Below are positions 43,601 through 47,246 of a stretch of 64,000 nucleotides of DNA, piece after piece; the stretch's first letter is position 1, and each line of letters opens with the position of its first letter. The translations under genes were made by a program, and so were the position numbers. The notes under the pieces were generated by a model. The model was given only the letters and a program-made list of their open reading frames with translations. It ran no database searches and was not told the DNA's origin. Source of the stretch: Solen grandis (lineage: Eukaryota > Mollusca > Bivalvia > Adapedonta > Solenidae); NCBI GenBank assembly GCA_021229015.1, contig CM037783.1:31066088-31130087 (forward strand), read 5' to 3'.

Positions 43601-46600
43601 TGTGACTTTTAAAATAACTTTTCACAAAATTAACTGGGCACTCTAAAAAATAGGCAAAAAAAATTAACTCCGTTTCTGGTTACCCGACCGACCCTTTTTT
43701 TTCACAGCCAACCCTAAAGATTTTTTTACATTTCCGCCTTTAAAAAAATCATTACTTTTTTTTTTCAGTTTTCTCATCATTCTGAGGGTTAAAAAACAAC
43801 AAAAAAAAACATATCCCTATCTACCAACCTTCTTTTTTTCTGACTGGAGACCAGAAACAGTTGGGGGGGGGGGGCTTATGTAGATTACCTCCCCTTTCCT
43901 CTTCCATGTTGCATTTTTGTAAAAGCAAGAGTGTTAACTACAATGCTATATCATACCTGAATACCTTAAGATACATGTTCTTTTGTTCTTTTCCTCCTGA
44001 TGATCTTGTGTGAGAATTTCAACATAAGGCTTGGGATTGGGAGGTTATAGGTTTGAACTCATTGGTACAATATTCTATTGTGACCTACCTGGCATGAAGT
44101 ACTGTGCTTCCCAAGGAAAGGATGATTAATTAAGATGACAAAAGTTTATTTTTCCTGTTGTTTAAAATTTGTATATGTATTTTTTTTTCTATAATTTGAT
44201 TTCATTTTCTGTTTCAGTTCCCTTGTGTTAATGAGCAAAAGAAGGCAAAGAAGAAGAAATATGAGAATTCAGGATTTGTCATTGTGGATGTGTTTAAGGT
44301 ATGCATAATTATCAATTAATAATATTGCTGTATTATACTTAACTCCTTTATACGGTGGCCGAGTGTTTAGAGCATCCGTCTCGGATGCGGGAGGATCGTG
44401 GGTTCAATCCCCGGCCGCGACATACCAAAGTTGTAAAAAATGATACTGGTATAGCTCCCTTGCTTTGCACTCAGCATATAAGGGTAGTTGCAGCACTGGT
44501 TGGCCCGTGTCAGGATAATGTTACTAGGTATGGTATCATGCCACATGTCTACAGCATGATACTGCAGTGTGGCAGCACTATATCTGCAAGTAGACATCAT
44601 CTCCAAATGACTGAAATACTGTTTGTGGGACATTAAACCAAACAAACTTAACCCCTTTAACTCTGAAATTTTATTTTATTCATGTACAGATTTATTACTT
44701 GATGAATATTAATTGACTGAACTTTTAATGGTAAATGAAACAATAGACATTTCATTGCTGTTCAGACATTGTAGAATCTGAGTTACAATATTGTATGATC
44801 AAACAGAGGACACCCTGATTAGGCCCCATGTTCTTGAAATAAATCTACTTATGTATGATTTTCATACTCAGACTTAAACTATGCCCATTAGTATCAATAG
44901 GAATTTGAGAATAATACTCAAATTTGAGTCTGAGATCGTACTTAAGTATTTTCGAGAACACGGGGCCTGGAGCTGTCTGTATATATGAAGAAAAGAGTGA
45001 AAACTGAATACCAGTACAGCTTTTCTCAATAATTGAATGCAAACTTAAGTCACAGTCGATTGTATTCAATAATTTATTTTTGTATAGATCTGTAAACAGC
45101 GCTGTCAATGATTTGAAGTAATTTGATTTATTGTCAATACTTTTTCATTGTCATGTCATGATCAAAACAGATTCTAAAATTGGTTTAACCCTTTCCTCAT
45201 ATAGACTTAATGCTTTTCAATATGAAAGGGTCCTAATTTAAGTTCTCACAAAATAAACATATCCTCAACCATGAAAATTGTTATCTTAATTAAAGTTTAA
45301 AAGTGAGGTTTGAACAAATATATGAATTTGAAATCTCATTATCCTGATGTTTTAATGTTGTGTTACATATTTATAGAAGTATTAGGTTTGTAATTTACAT
45401 GGTTACAGTCATAGATATAAAGTTATATGAACTAAAATTAACCCTTTACCTGATAGAGCCTTATTTTGATGCATTGATCAGTAAACAGAGCAGACCTATA
45501 TCAGACTGTGCCTTTCAGGAGCTTTCTGATCAGGGTCTCCCCTGCTTGTAGCTCAGATTCTACAAAGTCTGCATGGCAAAGAAAAATGCACTGTTTATTA
45601 ATATACCATTTAAAGTTTAGTCAATTCATATTAATCAATTTTTAAATTTGTACATGAATATTTATGAAGTAAAGGGTTAATTTTTTTCTAATTCATCAAA
45701 GTTGTTTATACGCCTGTCATGAATCTTTTCTCTCTGTATGAAGTTAAAAAGATCAAAGATAGCTGTATGGCTCTTGTTAAAAGCTTTACCTGTATAACAT
45801 ATAAATATAAAATGAACATCTTATTAAGTCCCCTACTGGTGTTTACATGGGTATATAGGTTTGCTGTCCATCCAGAAATCTGGATCCCACAATTAATTTA
45901 AAAACCGTTCAAGATAATATTATGAAACTTGGTATATGAATAGATGGCTGTATGGAGATTTGCACATCACTTTGTTTTTTTCTCGGACCAAAATTCTGGT
46001 TGCTATGGTAATGGTAAAATTATAAACCTCACCTGTAGGGGACTCATGTGTTGCATGCAACAGTTACTTGTTTAAGTCTTCAGTGACCATTTAAATAAGA
46101 GAACTGTTGGGAAAATGGTCTCTAGCACAGGTTCCAGTTCGGAAATATTAAAACTGACCATTAAAAACAGATTGGCTACAAAATACAGATGGTCACTAAA
46201 ATACCGGGTCAACTGAATTGTTTTCTCTGATGACTCAATAGACCATTTCACTCAGAAATGAGATGTAAACCTACAGTAAAATAATGAGCACTTCCTGAAA
46301 ACACCTATAATCTATATGATGATGTTAAAACATACCAGTCACTGATTAGTCAGTTTTTTAAGTCTGCAAATTTTACTGGGTATTGTGTATCCCCTGGTGA
46401 AATGATCTATTACGTCCTTTGAATGAATGCATGGTTGCAAAACTATGGTAACTAATTATAAGTAAAGAAGCAGTTCATAATAATGGTTTTGGACTGGACA
46501 AGTCCTCAGTTTGCATTTCATGCTATCCTTCTTTATGGCTTTTCTAGAAACCTTCGAAACACGTTTTCTATGCAGAATGTTGAATGTGAAGGTGTATACT

Positions 46601-47040
46601 CTTTTTCCTGCTGATAATTCCATTGGAAATTTTAATGATAGGTTTCAATGTAGTGGTGTATATAACCAGTATTTCAGTTGGGTACATGTTCACTGGATAA
46701 GCTAAAAGTCAAACAATATGTTTTTATTACATTGTGGGCTGTCCACCCCTCAATCCCCAAATTTTTCTTTTCATCCCATTCTGTTAATAAGAATTTTTAA
46801 AGTGGTTAACAAAGGAAGACATGCATACAGTGAAAAGTTGGGAGGGTAATTCAGATTTGATCCTTAATTAAAAGACTTTAGAAGAATGATTCATTTTGCA
46901 TTTGGTACTACACATGTACAAGTACTGTATTGTATTGTAGAAAACTACATTGTATACCATTCTGTTATTGTTTTAAACAGGTGAAGAAAACGGTCTCGTT
47001 TTTGGAGTTTATTCACGGAGGAATGCAACTAAACTTTACG
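4505..47040 (+). CDS. CPNE: Copine family gene, eight internal exons (partial)
   Basis: Copines are calcium-dependent phospholipid-binding proteins with two C2 domains and a C-terminal VWA-like copine domain; they move to membranes when calcium rises. The exons join at 4684/5223, 5297/7411, 7485/17945, 18028/19207, 19296/21063, 21158/44218 and 44298/46981, giving 247 codons without a stop. They cover the C2A remainder (VGRTENVQ to KIT), C2B ([28 protein letters not shown]), the linker ([12 protein letters not shown]) and the VWA start ([14 protein letters not shown]). Every exon length is a multiple of three and every intron is phase 0. The YDWD form of the C2B calcium loop is closer to the CPNE5/8/9 type than to CPNE1-3, from memory. 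The N-terminal C2A exon(s) lie upstream of the window. VWA exons after 47040 were not found. Two antisense genes lie inside its introns. Confidence 0.88.
4685..5222 (+). other. Copine intron, 538 bp
   Basis: AT-rich intron sequence with GT...AG ends. No repeat or RNA gene is visible. Confidence 0.8.
5223..5297 (+). CDS. CPNE: Copine exon (C2A-C2B linker)
   Basis: The acceptor is CATCTTTTCAG and the donor is GTAAGT at 5298. The 25 codons begin [16 protein letters not shown] and end GKIT, matching the stretch after CTLGQ in copines. The exon is phase 0 at both ends. A basic patch (HKPLVKK) lies mid-exon. Confidence 0.9.
5800..5985 (-). mobile_element. TTAA foldback MITE, family 2, degenerate copy
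   Basis: Starts TAACCCTTTAACTTATATAG and contains the GGAGCTGTCTGATCAGTGTC half of the family hairpin. It ends near a GTTAGGGGTTAA stretch. Related copies are at 18480, 36150, 43055, 44649 and 45441. Confidence 0.5.
6068..6300 (+). mobile_element. Old tRNA-derived SINE, family B
   Basis: The head CTGTGGCTGAATGGTTA is a decayed box A. The body shares segments with the intact copy at 55605: the GGTAGGTCAGTGGT, GTACCTGAGACTGTACACTC and GTCTTCCTCC regions, and ATGACTGAAATACTGTTG. It is heavily diverged, so this is an old insertion. Confidence 0.6.
6363..6571. mobile_element. TAGACCATTT MITE, copy 1
   Basis: The terminal inverted repeats ATAGACCATTTTAC and GTGAAATGGTCTAT differ at one position. 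There is no coding capacity. Other copies are at 7644-7821, 46238-46410 and 52752-52965. Confidence 0.75.
7411..7485 (+). CDS. CPNE: Copine exon (start of C2B)
   Basis: The acceptor is CTCTGTTACAG and the donor is GTATGT at 7486. The 25 codons are [15 protein letters not shown] followed by [10 protein letters not shown]. The FRARKLENK strand leads into the first C2B calcium loop, which is completed on the next exon ([12 protein letters not shown]). Phase 0 at both ends. Confidence 0.92.
7644..7821. mobile_element. TAGACCATTT MITE, copy 2
   Basis: Starts ATAGACTGTTTCAACAGGGG and ends AAAATGGTCTAT. It shares the internal ATGTAGATTA segment with copy 1. Confidence 0.65.
9001..9511. repeat. 21-bp minisatellite with CRE-like core
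   Basis: Roughly 24 tandem copies of TATGTCTTAATAATGACATCA, several with indels. Each unit carries TGACATCA, one base from the palindromic CRE TGACGTCA. Each unit junction can form a GACAT-CAT-ATGTC mini-hairpin. Confidence 0.93.
10955..11165 (+). repeat. Dispersed 'acctgtcttaagcagtca' repeat, copy 1
   Basis: Contains CAGTCATACCTGTCTTAAGC followed by repeated short motifs of the form ACAGGTTGACCGCTTAGT. Related copies: about 20340-20585 (reverse), a fragment at 38350-38420, 39838-40030 and 46075-46218. Confidence 0.7.
12730..13015. repeat. Partial tandem duplication, ~180-bp period
   Basis: CTGCTATAACTTCTATGT...TTCATTGGATTGCTTCAATA occurs at about 12742 and again at about 12908, each followed by a 'gttgctcagttggat/gttgcttaaatggat' stretch and a 'ttgacctttgacc' stretch. 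It resembles the tandem cores of the hairpin-headed repeats elsewhere in the window. Confidence 0.6.
13538..14605 (-). CDS. NHL-type beta-propeller protein with C-terminal CaaX-like box
   Basis: A single-exon gene of 355 codons in the antisense orientation inside a copine intron. The start is supported by an in-frame TGA nine bases upstream and a strong context (AAACATGG). Residues 1-85 are acidic and Ser-rich, probably disordered, with a basic patch and an RRHS motif. From about residue 93 to 335 the protein has repeated blocks of the form '[11 protein letters not shown]', 'NNRLAVALP', 'NGNLLVSIS', '[11 protein letters not shown]', '[12 protein letters not shown]'. These are strands typical of the NHL/TRIM C-terminal propellers that are abundant in molluscs. 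No RING or B-box is present, so it is not a complete TRIM protein. The C-terminus, [11 protein letters not shown], has a basic stretch before C-Q-I-L, which fits a CaaX site with X=Leu (geranylgeranylation type). That suggests membrane attachment, untested. Expression and ligands are unknown. Confidence 0.85.
   Translation of the reverse strand: MASVSDAEEMRSFEDDLRSASDELTQSTEFNARKASDEISDSFDLEASNTADNAEASENEEAIPRRHSGIERQRSRAEFRSSIDIQHSACKKPCKIVDMVLTSNNYLAVADHTNMCVFIVNTDNNKITDCITLRANPTCLAKLPNNRLAVALPFRNLIRLINLQNPKNFEEIKTNGRCTAMDCCNGNLLVSISNAGSCKISVIDLKGTILKEVIKKTDAVNKIMVNPAQTIMYATQVFQHKVLSVKIPSGHLTIYSDNNLKGPKGLAIVDNGDLLVCGKESSNVYQLTPNLASVQQIEDLSPTTGKPEVIALHPTTKMLYIACEGTSRVSCLHVPDIIDDEASPKKGRKWWCQIL
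17055..17495. mobile_element. Hairpin-headed tandem-core repeat, putative
   Basis: 'CCTTGGCCATAACTTCTAAAC' occurs at about 17177 and about 17333, giving a core duplication of about 156 bp with conserved 'GGGCCATAACTATAAT' and 'AACCAAATTT' segments. The right end GCATGCGTTGCTCTTGTCT resembles the CTCTTGTT tails of other elements here. The left boundary is uncertain. Confidence 0.5.
17532..17748 (-). mobile_element. TTAA foldback MITE, family 1, copy 2 (3' end lost)
   Basis: TTAA 17528-17531 is followed by CCCTTTCCCTCATATAG. The central hairpin with GCAGGCTGATC arms is present. The far terminus stops at GGTGTCCTATAAC without the CCCTTT end. Confidence 0.8.
17945..18028 (+). CDS. CPNE: Copine exon (C2B first calcium loop)
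   Basis: The acceptor is TTCTTTCTCAG and the donor is GTAAGT. The 28 codons begin [16 protein letters not shown] and end VVHRTE. The D-x-x-G-K-S-D-P motif supplies the first calcium-binding aspartates of C2B. Confidence 0.93.
18055..18150. repeat. Fragment of TTAA foldback MITE family 2
   Basis: ATGAATATTCATGTACAGAT...TTAATATCAATTTACTGAA is shared with the non-hairpin half of the copies at 44649 and 45441. A poly-T run follows at about 18187-18210. Confidence 0.45.
18480..18717 (+). mobile_element. TTAA foldback MITE, family 2, copy
   Basis: Contains the family hairpin, GGAGACCCTGATCAGACAGC and its partner GCGGTCTGATCGGGGTCTGC. The right end is GGTAAAGGGTTAA, so TTAA is retained. The left end is diverged. 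Confidence 0.65.
18811..19095. repeat. 15-bp minisatellite
   Basis: Nineteen contiguous 15-bp units, mostly AGTGTGGTATAATGG or AGTATGGTATAATGG. The 15-bp period keeps several frames open on both strands; these are not genes. The array ends about 110 bp before the acceptor of the next copine exon. Confidence 0.95.
19207..19296 (+). CDS. CPNE: Copine exon (C2B middle)
   Basis: The acceptor is TTGATGCAG and the donor is GTCAGT. The 30 codons begin [17 protein letters not shown] and end DRNKPIK. 'KNNLNPTW' is the usual C2B strand preceding 'F.IP...L..GD'. The intron before it (18029-19206) holds two foldback pieces and the 15-bp minisatellite. Confidence 0.93.
19385..19692 (+). mobile_element. 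tRNA-derived SINE, family A, copy 1
   Basis: The head GGTGGCCAAGTGTTTAGAG is box A-like, and GTCGTGGGTTCTTTTCC is a decayed box B. The conserved body includes 'actggttggcccagtttcaggataa' and 'gcagcactatatctgcc'. The tail is ACAAATAAACAAACAAAA. Confidence 0.8.
19945..20350 (+). mobile_element. Hairpin-headed tandem-core element (family d)
   Basis: The head hairpin is TTATGCTCTCC / GGAAGAGCATA (19945-19971), then TCCGTCCGTCCATC. The core, AAAAAGTATAAGAGGTATCA, is repeated at about 20028 and 20186. Then come an arm copy GGGGAGCATCC (about 20315), a terminal hairpin ATCGGT-TCT-ACCGAT (20326-20340) and TCTCTTTT. Confidence 0.65.
20340..20585 (-). repeat. Dispersed 'acctgtcttaagcagtca' repeat, copy 2
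   Basis: Reverse orientation: it ends GACTGCTTAAGACAGGTTTG and contains CACCTGTATTAAGTGGTCAA and TAAGTGGTCCC. It begins at the 3' end of the preceding hairpin-headed element. Confidence 0.65.
21063..21158 (+). CDS. CPNE: Copine exon (C2B second calcium loop)
   Basis: The acceptor is TCGTCCACAG and the donor is GTATGT. The 32 codons begin [18 protein letters not shown] and end LLESQGKE. The D-W-D-S-D...D motif gives the second set of calcium ligands. The previous exon ends IK, so the joined reading is IKFDVYDWD. Strongly copine-like. Confidence 0.94.
21280..21517 (+). mobile_element. TTAA foldback MITE, family 1, copy 3
   Basis: TTAA 21276-21279, then CCCTTTCCCTCAAAGAGG and the central hairpin CCTGTGAGTAACTCGCAGG. 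The right end has decayed to GGGAAATGGTTCAA. Confidence 0.8.
21985..22150. repeat. Tandem duplication, ~85 bp
   Basis: TTGTATTGTGAGAACTGAAT plus GGGAGAGTTGAAGATGATAT occurs twice (about 21986 and 22068). A third, shorter degenerate piece follows. AT-dinucleotide runs follow at about 22335-22375. Confidence 0.75.
22758..22830 (+). mobile_element. TTAA foldback MITE, family 1, truncated copy
   Basis: TTAA 22754-22757 and CCCTTTCCCTCATAGAGG. The copy stops abruptly inside the central hairpin after CAGCCTACAAGTAAC, as if the second arm was lost during replication or repair. Confidence 0.8.
23570..23940 (+). mobile_element. SINE family A, interrupted by a MITE
   Basis: GTGCTTTGCGCTCAGCACAT (left) and GGTTTCAGGCCTGGTTAGC...GGCTGGGTATGATATC (right) are consecutive segments of SINE A. 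They are separated by a foldback insertion at about 23608-23790. The right end has an ACCAAACAAAC tail. Confidence 0.6.
23608..23790. mobile_element. MITE with GGAGACCAGAAACAG terminus, copy 1
   Basis: Left TTCCGTTTTTTTTGTCTCC, right GGGAGACCAGAAACAGAAC. The interior is A-rich with GGGTCGGTTG. A second copy with clearer termini is at 43668-43870 in the opposite orientation. Confidence 0.6.
25751..26026 (-). CDS. 91-residue Gly-rich, Trp-rich hairpin membrane protein
   Basis: A single-exon ORF, antisense inside the large copine intron. An in-frame TAG lies nine bases before the ATG, and the start context ATTATGG has A at -3 and G at +4. Residues 1-19 are Gly/Ser/Glu repeats. Residues 20-59 are a continuous hydrophobic stretch rich in Trp and Phe with GWP near the middle, which would suit a re-entrant hairpin or two short helices. 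A short amphipathic C-terminal part with Cys58, Cys66, Cys79 and Cys90 follows. The segment is clearly GC-richer than its flanks, which favours real coding use. From memory, similar small Trp-rich membrane proteins occur in other invertebrates, but no family name can be given. The function is unknown; spliced 5' UTR exons are possible. Confidence 0.65.
   Translation of the reverse strand: MGSGEGQGEGSGSGSGAGGLCPGLLWAFLWFLILIFLGWPIAFFVAWWYIFLLPFSACIEPLKGVCEALLKVVNLPLTCAENMIGMKPLCG
26187..27551 (+). mobile_element. Hairpin-headed tandem-core element (family a, ~1.36 kb)
   Basis: The head hairpin has arms TATACCCCCCC (26187-) and GGGGGGGTAT (26211-26220). Then come (TCCG)n/TCTG repeats (26238-26300) and about six core units of ~155 bp. 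Each unit starts near TTCTGCGGACTACTCC and holds 'ggaaggattttgatgaaacttgctg' and 'atgcccctttgatgattttt'. An arm copy GCGGGGGGGTATTA is at 27511-27524, followed by a GCC-CTTA-GGC hairpin and GACAGTTCTAGTT. Confidence 0.8.
27541..27620 (+). repeat. SINE family B 3' fragment
   Basis: GGGACATCACTATATGACTAAAAT...ACTCCAGCACAGCAACAAC matches the 3' end of the intact copy at 55605-55853. It abuts the end of the preceding element. Confidence 0.6.
27985..28170. repeat. 21-bp C-rich tandem repeat
   Basis: Five to six clear copies of CTCTAATAATACACCCCCAAC, flanked by degenerate CTCTAATACACC units from about 27965 to 28195. Confidence 0.85.
28328..29673. mobile_element. hAT-type DNA transposon, non-autonomous, with 8-bp TSD
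   Basis: The ends are CAGGGATCC (28328) and GGATCCTTG (29673). Both are flanked by the identical octamer CTCACTAC (28320-28327 and 29674-29681), the hallmark 8-bp hAT target duplication. Subterminal AACCGGTCGA / TCGACCGGTT-type inverted motifs occur near both ends. The interior (1.35 kb) has two long poly-C runs (about 28372-28386 and 28408-28424) and no recognisable transposase. Confidence 0.88.
30016..30195 (+). mobile_element. tRNA-derived SINE, family C
   Basis: GGGCGCCGTAGTCCAGTGGTAAC carries box A, and GGTTCGAACCC (30056-30066) is a perfect box B. The cloverleaf does not close like a real tRNA, and the transcript continues into a non-tRNA body. The tail is AAAATAAATAAGTTT. A decayed relative may lie at about 44020-44155. 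Confidence 0.7.
30221..30454 (-). mobile_element. TTAA foldback MITE, family 1, copy 5 (intact)
   Basis: TTAA on both sides (30217-30220 and 30455-30458). CCCTTTCCCTCATATAG and TATGAGGGAAAGGG termini. The central hairpin is complete, with arms CCTGCGAG / CTCGCAGG around TTA. Confidence 0.9.
32205..32375 (+). repeat. Dispersed foldback repeat 'gtgcagacc', copy 1
   Basis: TTGACTGCCTGTGCAACTAG...AGTGCAGACCAAGATCAG, and later ACAGTCCAAAATGAAGAAAG. Shared with 35595-35770. A fragment of SINE head (GAGGTTTTGTGGTTAGAG) precedes it at about 32138. Confidence 0.55.
33007..33400 (+). mobile_element. Hairpin-headed tandem-core element (family b)
   Basis: The head is ATGCCCCCCACC with arm GAGGGTGCATAT, then GTCTGTCGGTCGGTCAGTCC. 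The core AACTGGAGAACKCTTKGKCCC is repeated at about 33112 and 33259. The arm copy is GGGGGGCATATG (33365-33376). The terminal hairpin TGTC-GTTCA-GACA is followed by ACTCTTGTAAT. Confidence 0.75.
34026..34320 (-). mobile_element. tRNA-derived SINE, family A, copy 2
   Basis: Read on the minus strand: head with box B GGTTCGATCCC (about 34250-34260), body with TAGTTGCAGGACTGATTGG and ATGTGACTGGGTGTGGTATC, tail TTAAACCAACCAAACAAAC. Confidence 0.85.
35595..35770 (+). repeat. Dispersed foldback repeat 'gtgcagacc', copy 2
   Basis: AGTGCAGACC (about 35613) pairs with GGTCTGCACT (about 35663) around CAGCCTGCACAGCCACATCT. It continues ACAGTTCAAAATGAAGAAGG as in copy 1. Confidence 0.65.
36150..36430 (+). 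mobile_element. TTAA foldback MITE, family 2, degenerate copy
   Basis: CTTTGCCATGCAGACTCCAT and AAACAGAGGAGACCAGGCTG are shared with the other family 2 members. The hairpin is decayed and the right end reads ATAAAGAGTTTAAA. Confidence 0.5.
36475..36627 (+). mobile_element. SINE family A fragment
   Basis: ATTATGACTGGGTGTGGCGG...CATCATGCCATTTATCTGTG and the AACAAACAAACG tail match SINE A. The head is absent. Confidence 0.5.
37250..37529 (+). pseudogene. LINE ORF2 C-terminal remnant (RTE/craniofacial-2-like type)
   Basis: One frame reads [13 protein letters not shown], then DDWVRYI and [17 protein letters not shown] before a TGA. The next frame continues [20 protein letters not shown] and [11 protein letters not shown] to TAG 37527-37529. 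This is the 'LRW.GH...GRP..RW...D......DR..WR' tail common to many LINE reverse-transcriptase proteins. It is broken by one frameshift, with no RT domain upstream. It was identified from memory of such proteins. Confidence 0.6.
37561..37670 (+). mobile_element. Hairpin-headed short element (family c, copy 1)
   Basis: The head hairpin is GTCATCTGCT-GTA-AGCAGAGGTGAC (37562-37586), then GTCTGTCCGTTCATCC. The arm copy is CAGGTGACACATATG. The terminal hairpin TGTTC-CAAA-GAACA (37648-37661) is followed by CTCTTGTT. There is no tandem core. Confidence 0.75.
38068..38155 (+). mobile_element. Hairpin-headed short element (family c, copy 2)
   Basis: GGACACATAGTCACTTTTC at the left. GTGACACATGCGTTCCAAAGAAC at the right is followed by TCCCTTGT, so the terminal hairpin is kept. 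Confidence 0.6.
39838..40030 (+). repeat. Dispersed 'acctgtcttaagcagtca' repeat, copy 3
   Basis: GAGTCAAACCTAGCATTCTTAAG, then GAACAAAAGAAAGTGACTGT and ACAGGTGGTCTTTAATACAG. The order is the same as at 10955-11165. Confidence 0.65.
40482..40715 (+). mobile_element. TTAA foldback MITE, family 1, copy 6 (intact)
   Basis: TTAA at 40478-40481 and 40716-40719. Both CCCTTTCCCTCATA termini and the full central hairpin are present. Confidence 0.9.
41650..41870 (+). mobile_element. SINE family A, 5'-truncated
   Basis: Starts within the body (AAATGGTACTGGTATAGC), keeps GGTTGGCCCGGTGTCAGGAT and GCACTATATCTGTCTCAG, and ends in a TCAAACAAACAAG tail. Confidence 0.7.
42128..42245 (+). mobile_element. Hairpin-headed short element (family c, copy 3)
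   Basis: AGGGTGATAGGGATCACTT at the left, a (TCTG)n run, then GCAGGTGGCACATG and the terminal hairpin TGTTC-CAAA-GAACA (42223-42236) followed by TTCTTGTTT. Confidence 0.7.
43055..43282 (+). mobile_element. TTAA foldback MITE, family 2, copy
   Basis: The hairpin has AGGAGATCCTGATCAGACAG and GTTAGATCAGGATCTTCTCT. The inner palindrome AGTTCAGACTTTGTAGAATC / GATTCTACAAAGTC lies upstream. The right end is ATATGAAAGGGTTA. Confidence 0.7.
43668..43870. mobile_element. MITE with GGAGACCAGAAACAG terminus, copy 2
   Basis: ACTCCGTTTCTGGTTACC at the left pairs with GGAGACCAGAAACAGTTG at the right, followed by a poly-G run. The interior is T-rich (left) and A-rich (right) with CCGACCGACCC. Confidence 0.65.
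44218..44298 (+). CDS. CPNE: Copine exon (C2B end and basic linker)
   Basis: The acceptor is TTTTCTGTTTCAG and the donor is GTATGC. The 27 codons begin [19 protein letters not shown] and end VIVDVFK. 'KKK.K.Y.NSG' is a copine hallmark between the last C2B helix and the VWA domain. Confidence 0.94.
44354..44643 (+). mobile_element. tRNA-derived SINE, family A, best-preserved copy
   Basis: GGTGGCCGAGTGTTTAGAGC (box A) and GGTTCAATCCC (box B, 44401-44411) lie 40 bp apart. The body has TATAAGGGTAGTTGCAGCAC and GGTTGGCCCGTGTCAGGAT. The tail is CATTAAACCAAACAAAC. It lies 55 bp downstream of a copine exon. Confidence 0.9.
44649..44990 (-). mobile_element. TTAA foldback MITE, family 2, interrupted
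   Basis: TTAACCCCTTTAACTCTGAA at the left. The hairpin begins AACAGAGGACACCCTGATT and resumes as GGAGCTGTCTGTATA after the insertion at 44822-44968. Confidence 0.6.
44822..44968. mobile_element. Small MITE nested in foldback element
   Basis: The termini GGCCCCATGTTCTTGAAA and TTTTCGAGAACACGGGGCC form an inverted repeat of about 18 bp around ~110 bp of AT-rich sequence. It splits the hairpin of a family 2 element. Confidence 0.75.
45441..45675 (-). mobile_element. TTAA foldback MITE, family 2, intact copy
   Basis: TTAACCCTTTACCTGATAGAG at the left and AAGTAAAGGGTTAA at the right, so TTAA is kept on both sides. It carries the GGAGCTTTCTGATCAGGGTC hairpin arm. Confidence 0.8.
45827..46073 (+). 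mobile_element. Hairpin-tailed element (family f)
   Basis: AGTCCCCTACTGGTG at the left and CACCTGTAGGGGACT at 46030-46044 are inverted copies. A perfect palindrome TGTTGCATGCAACA (46049-46062) and GTTACTTGTTT end the element. Confidence 0.65.
46075..46218 (+). repeat. Dispersed 'acctgtcttaagcagtca' repeat, 5'-truncated
   Basis: AACTGACCATTAAAAACAGA and TGGTCACTAAAATACCGGGT match the 3' half of the copy at 10955. Confidence 0.55.
46238..46410. mobile_element. TAGACCATTT MITE, copy 3
   Basis: Termini ATAGACCATTTCAC and GTGAAATGATCTAT. The interior is shared with copy 1. Confidence 0.8.
46981..47040 (+). CDS. CPNE: Copine exon (start of VWA/copine domain) with GC donor
   Basis: The acceptor is TGTTTTAAACAG. 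The 20 codons begin [14 protein letters not shown] and end MQLNFT. Copines normally continue with VAIDFTASNG here, but the genome reads ACG|GCAAGTATT. That fits a non-canonical GC-AG intron donor. If unspliced, the frame runs ASIKDPSEWNGNIHQSFL to a TGA at 47092-47094, giving a shortened protein without the VWA domain. No next exon was recognised to 64000, so its distance is unknown. Confidence 0.88.
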
Positions 47041-47246
47041 GCAAGTATTAAAGATCCCTCTGAATGGAATGGAAACATTCATCAAAGCTTTTTATGATAT
47101 GAACATGGAAAACCAGGTACAGATGATTAAATAAACAAAGATCTTATTTGATTATTTGGTTCAAATGATCAGAGACCTGCAGCCTGTTTTTTAAAAGCAT
47201 GCCTTCTAATTATAAAGAGTAGGGTTGGAGATGTTCACAAGATTAG

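Larger units (their letters stand above)
21159..44217 (+). other. Copine intron, ~23 kb, repeat-rich, with antisense microgene
   Basis: The largest intron. It holds family 1 foldbacks (21280, 22758, 30221, 40482), tandem duplications (about 21985-22150), SINEs (23570, 30016, 34026, 36475, 41650), a hAT element (28328-29673), hairpin-headed elements (26187, 33007, 37561, 38068, 42128), a LINE tail remnant (37250-37529) and the 91-codon antisense gene (25751-26026). Stretches with nothing recognised: 24250-25590, 29690-30010, 30460-32130, 32380-33000, 34330-35590, 36640-37240, 38430-39830, 40720-41430 and 42250-43050, apart from short low-complexity runs. Confidence 0.7.
44299..46980 (+). other. 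Copine intron, ~2.7 kb, packed with repeats
   Basis: SINE A (44354-44643), family 2 foldback with a nested MITE (44649 to about 44990), a collapsed TTAA foldback (about 45185-45235), an intact family 2 copy (45441-45675), a hairpin-tailed element (45827-46073), a dispersed repeat (46075-46218) and a TAGACCATTT MITE (46238-46410). Nothing recognised in 46411-46960. Confidence 0.75.
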
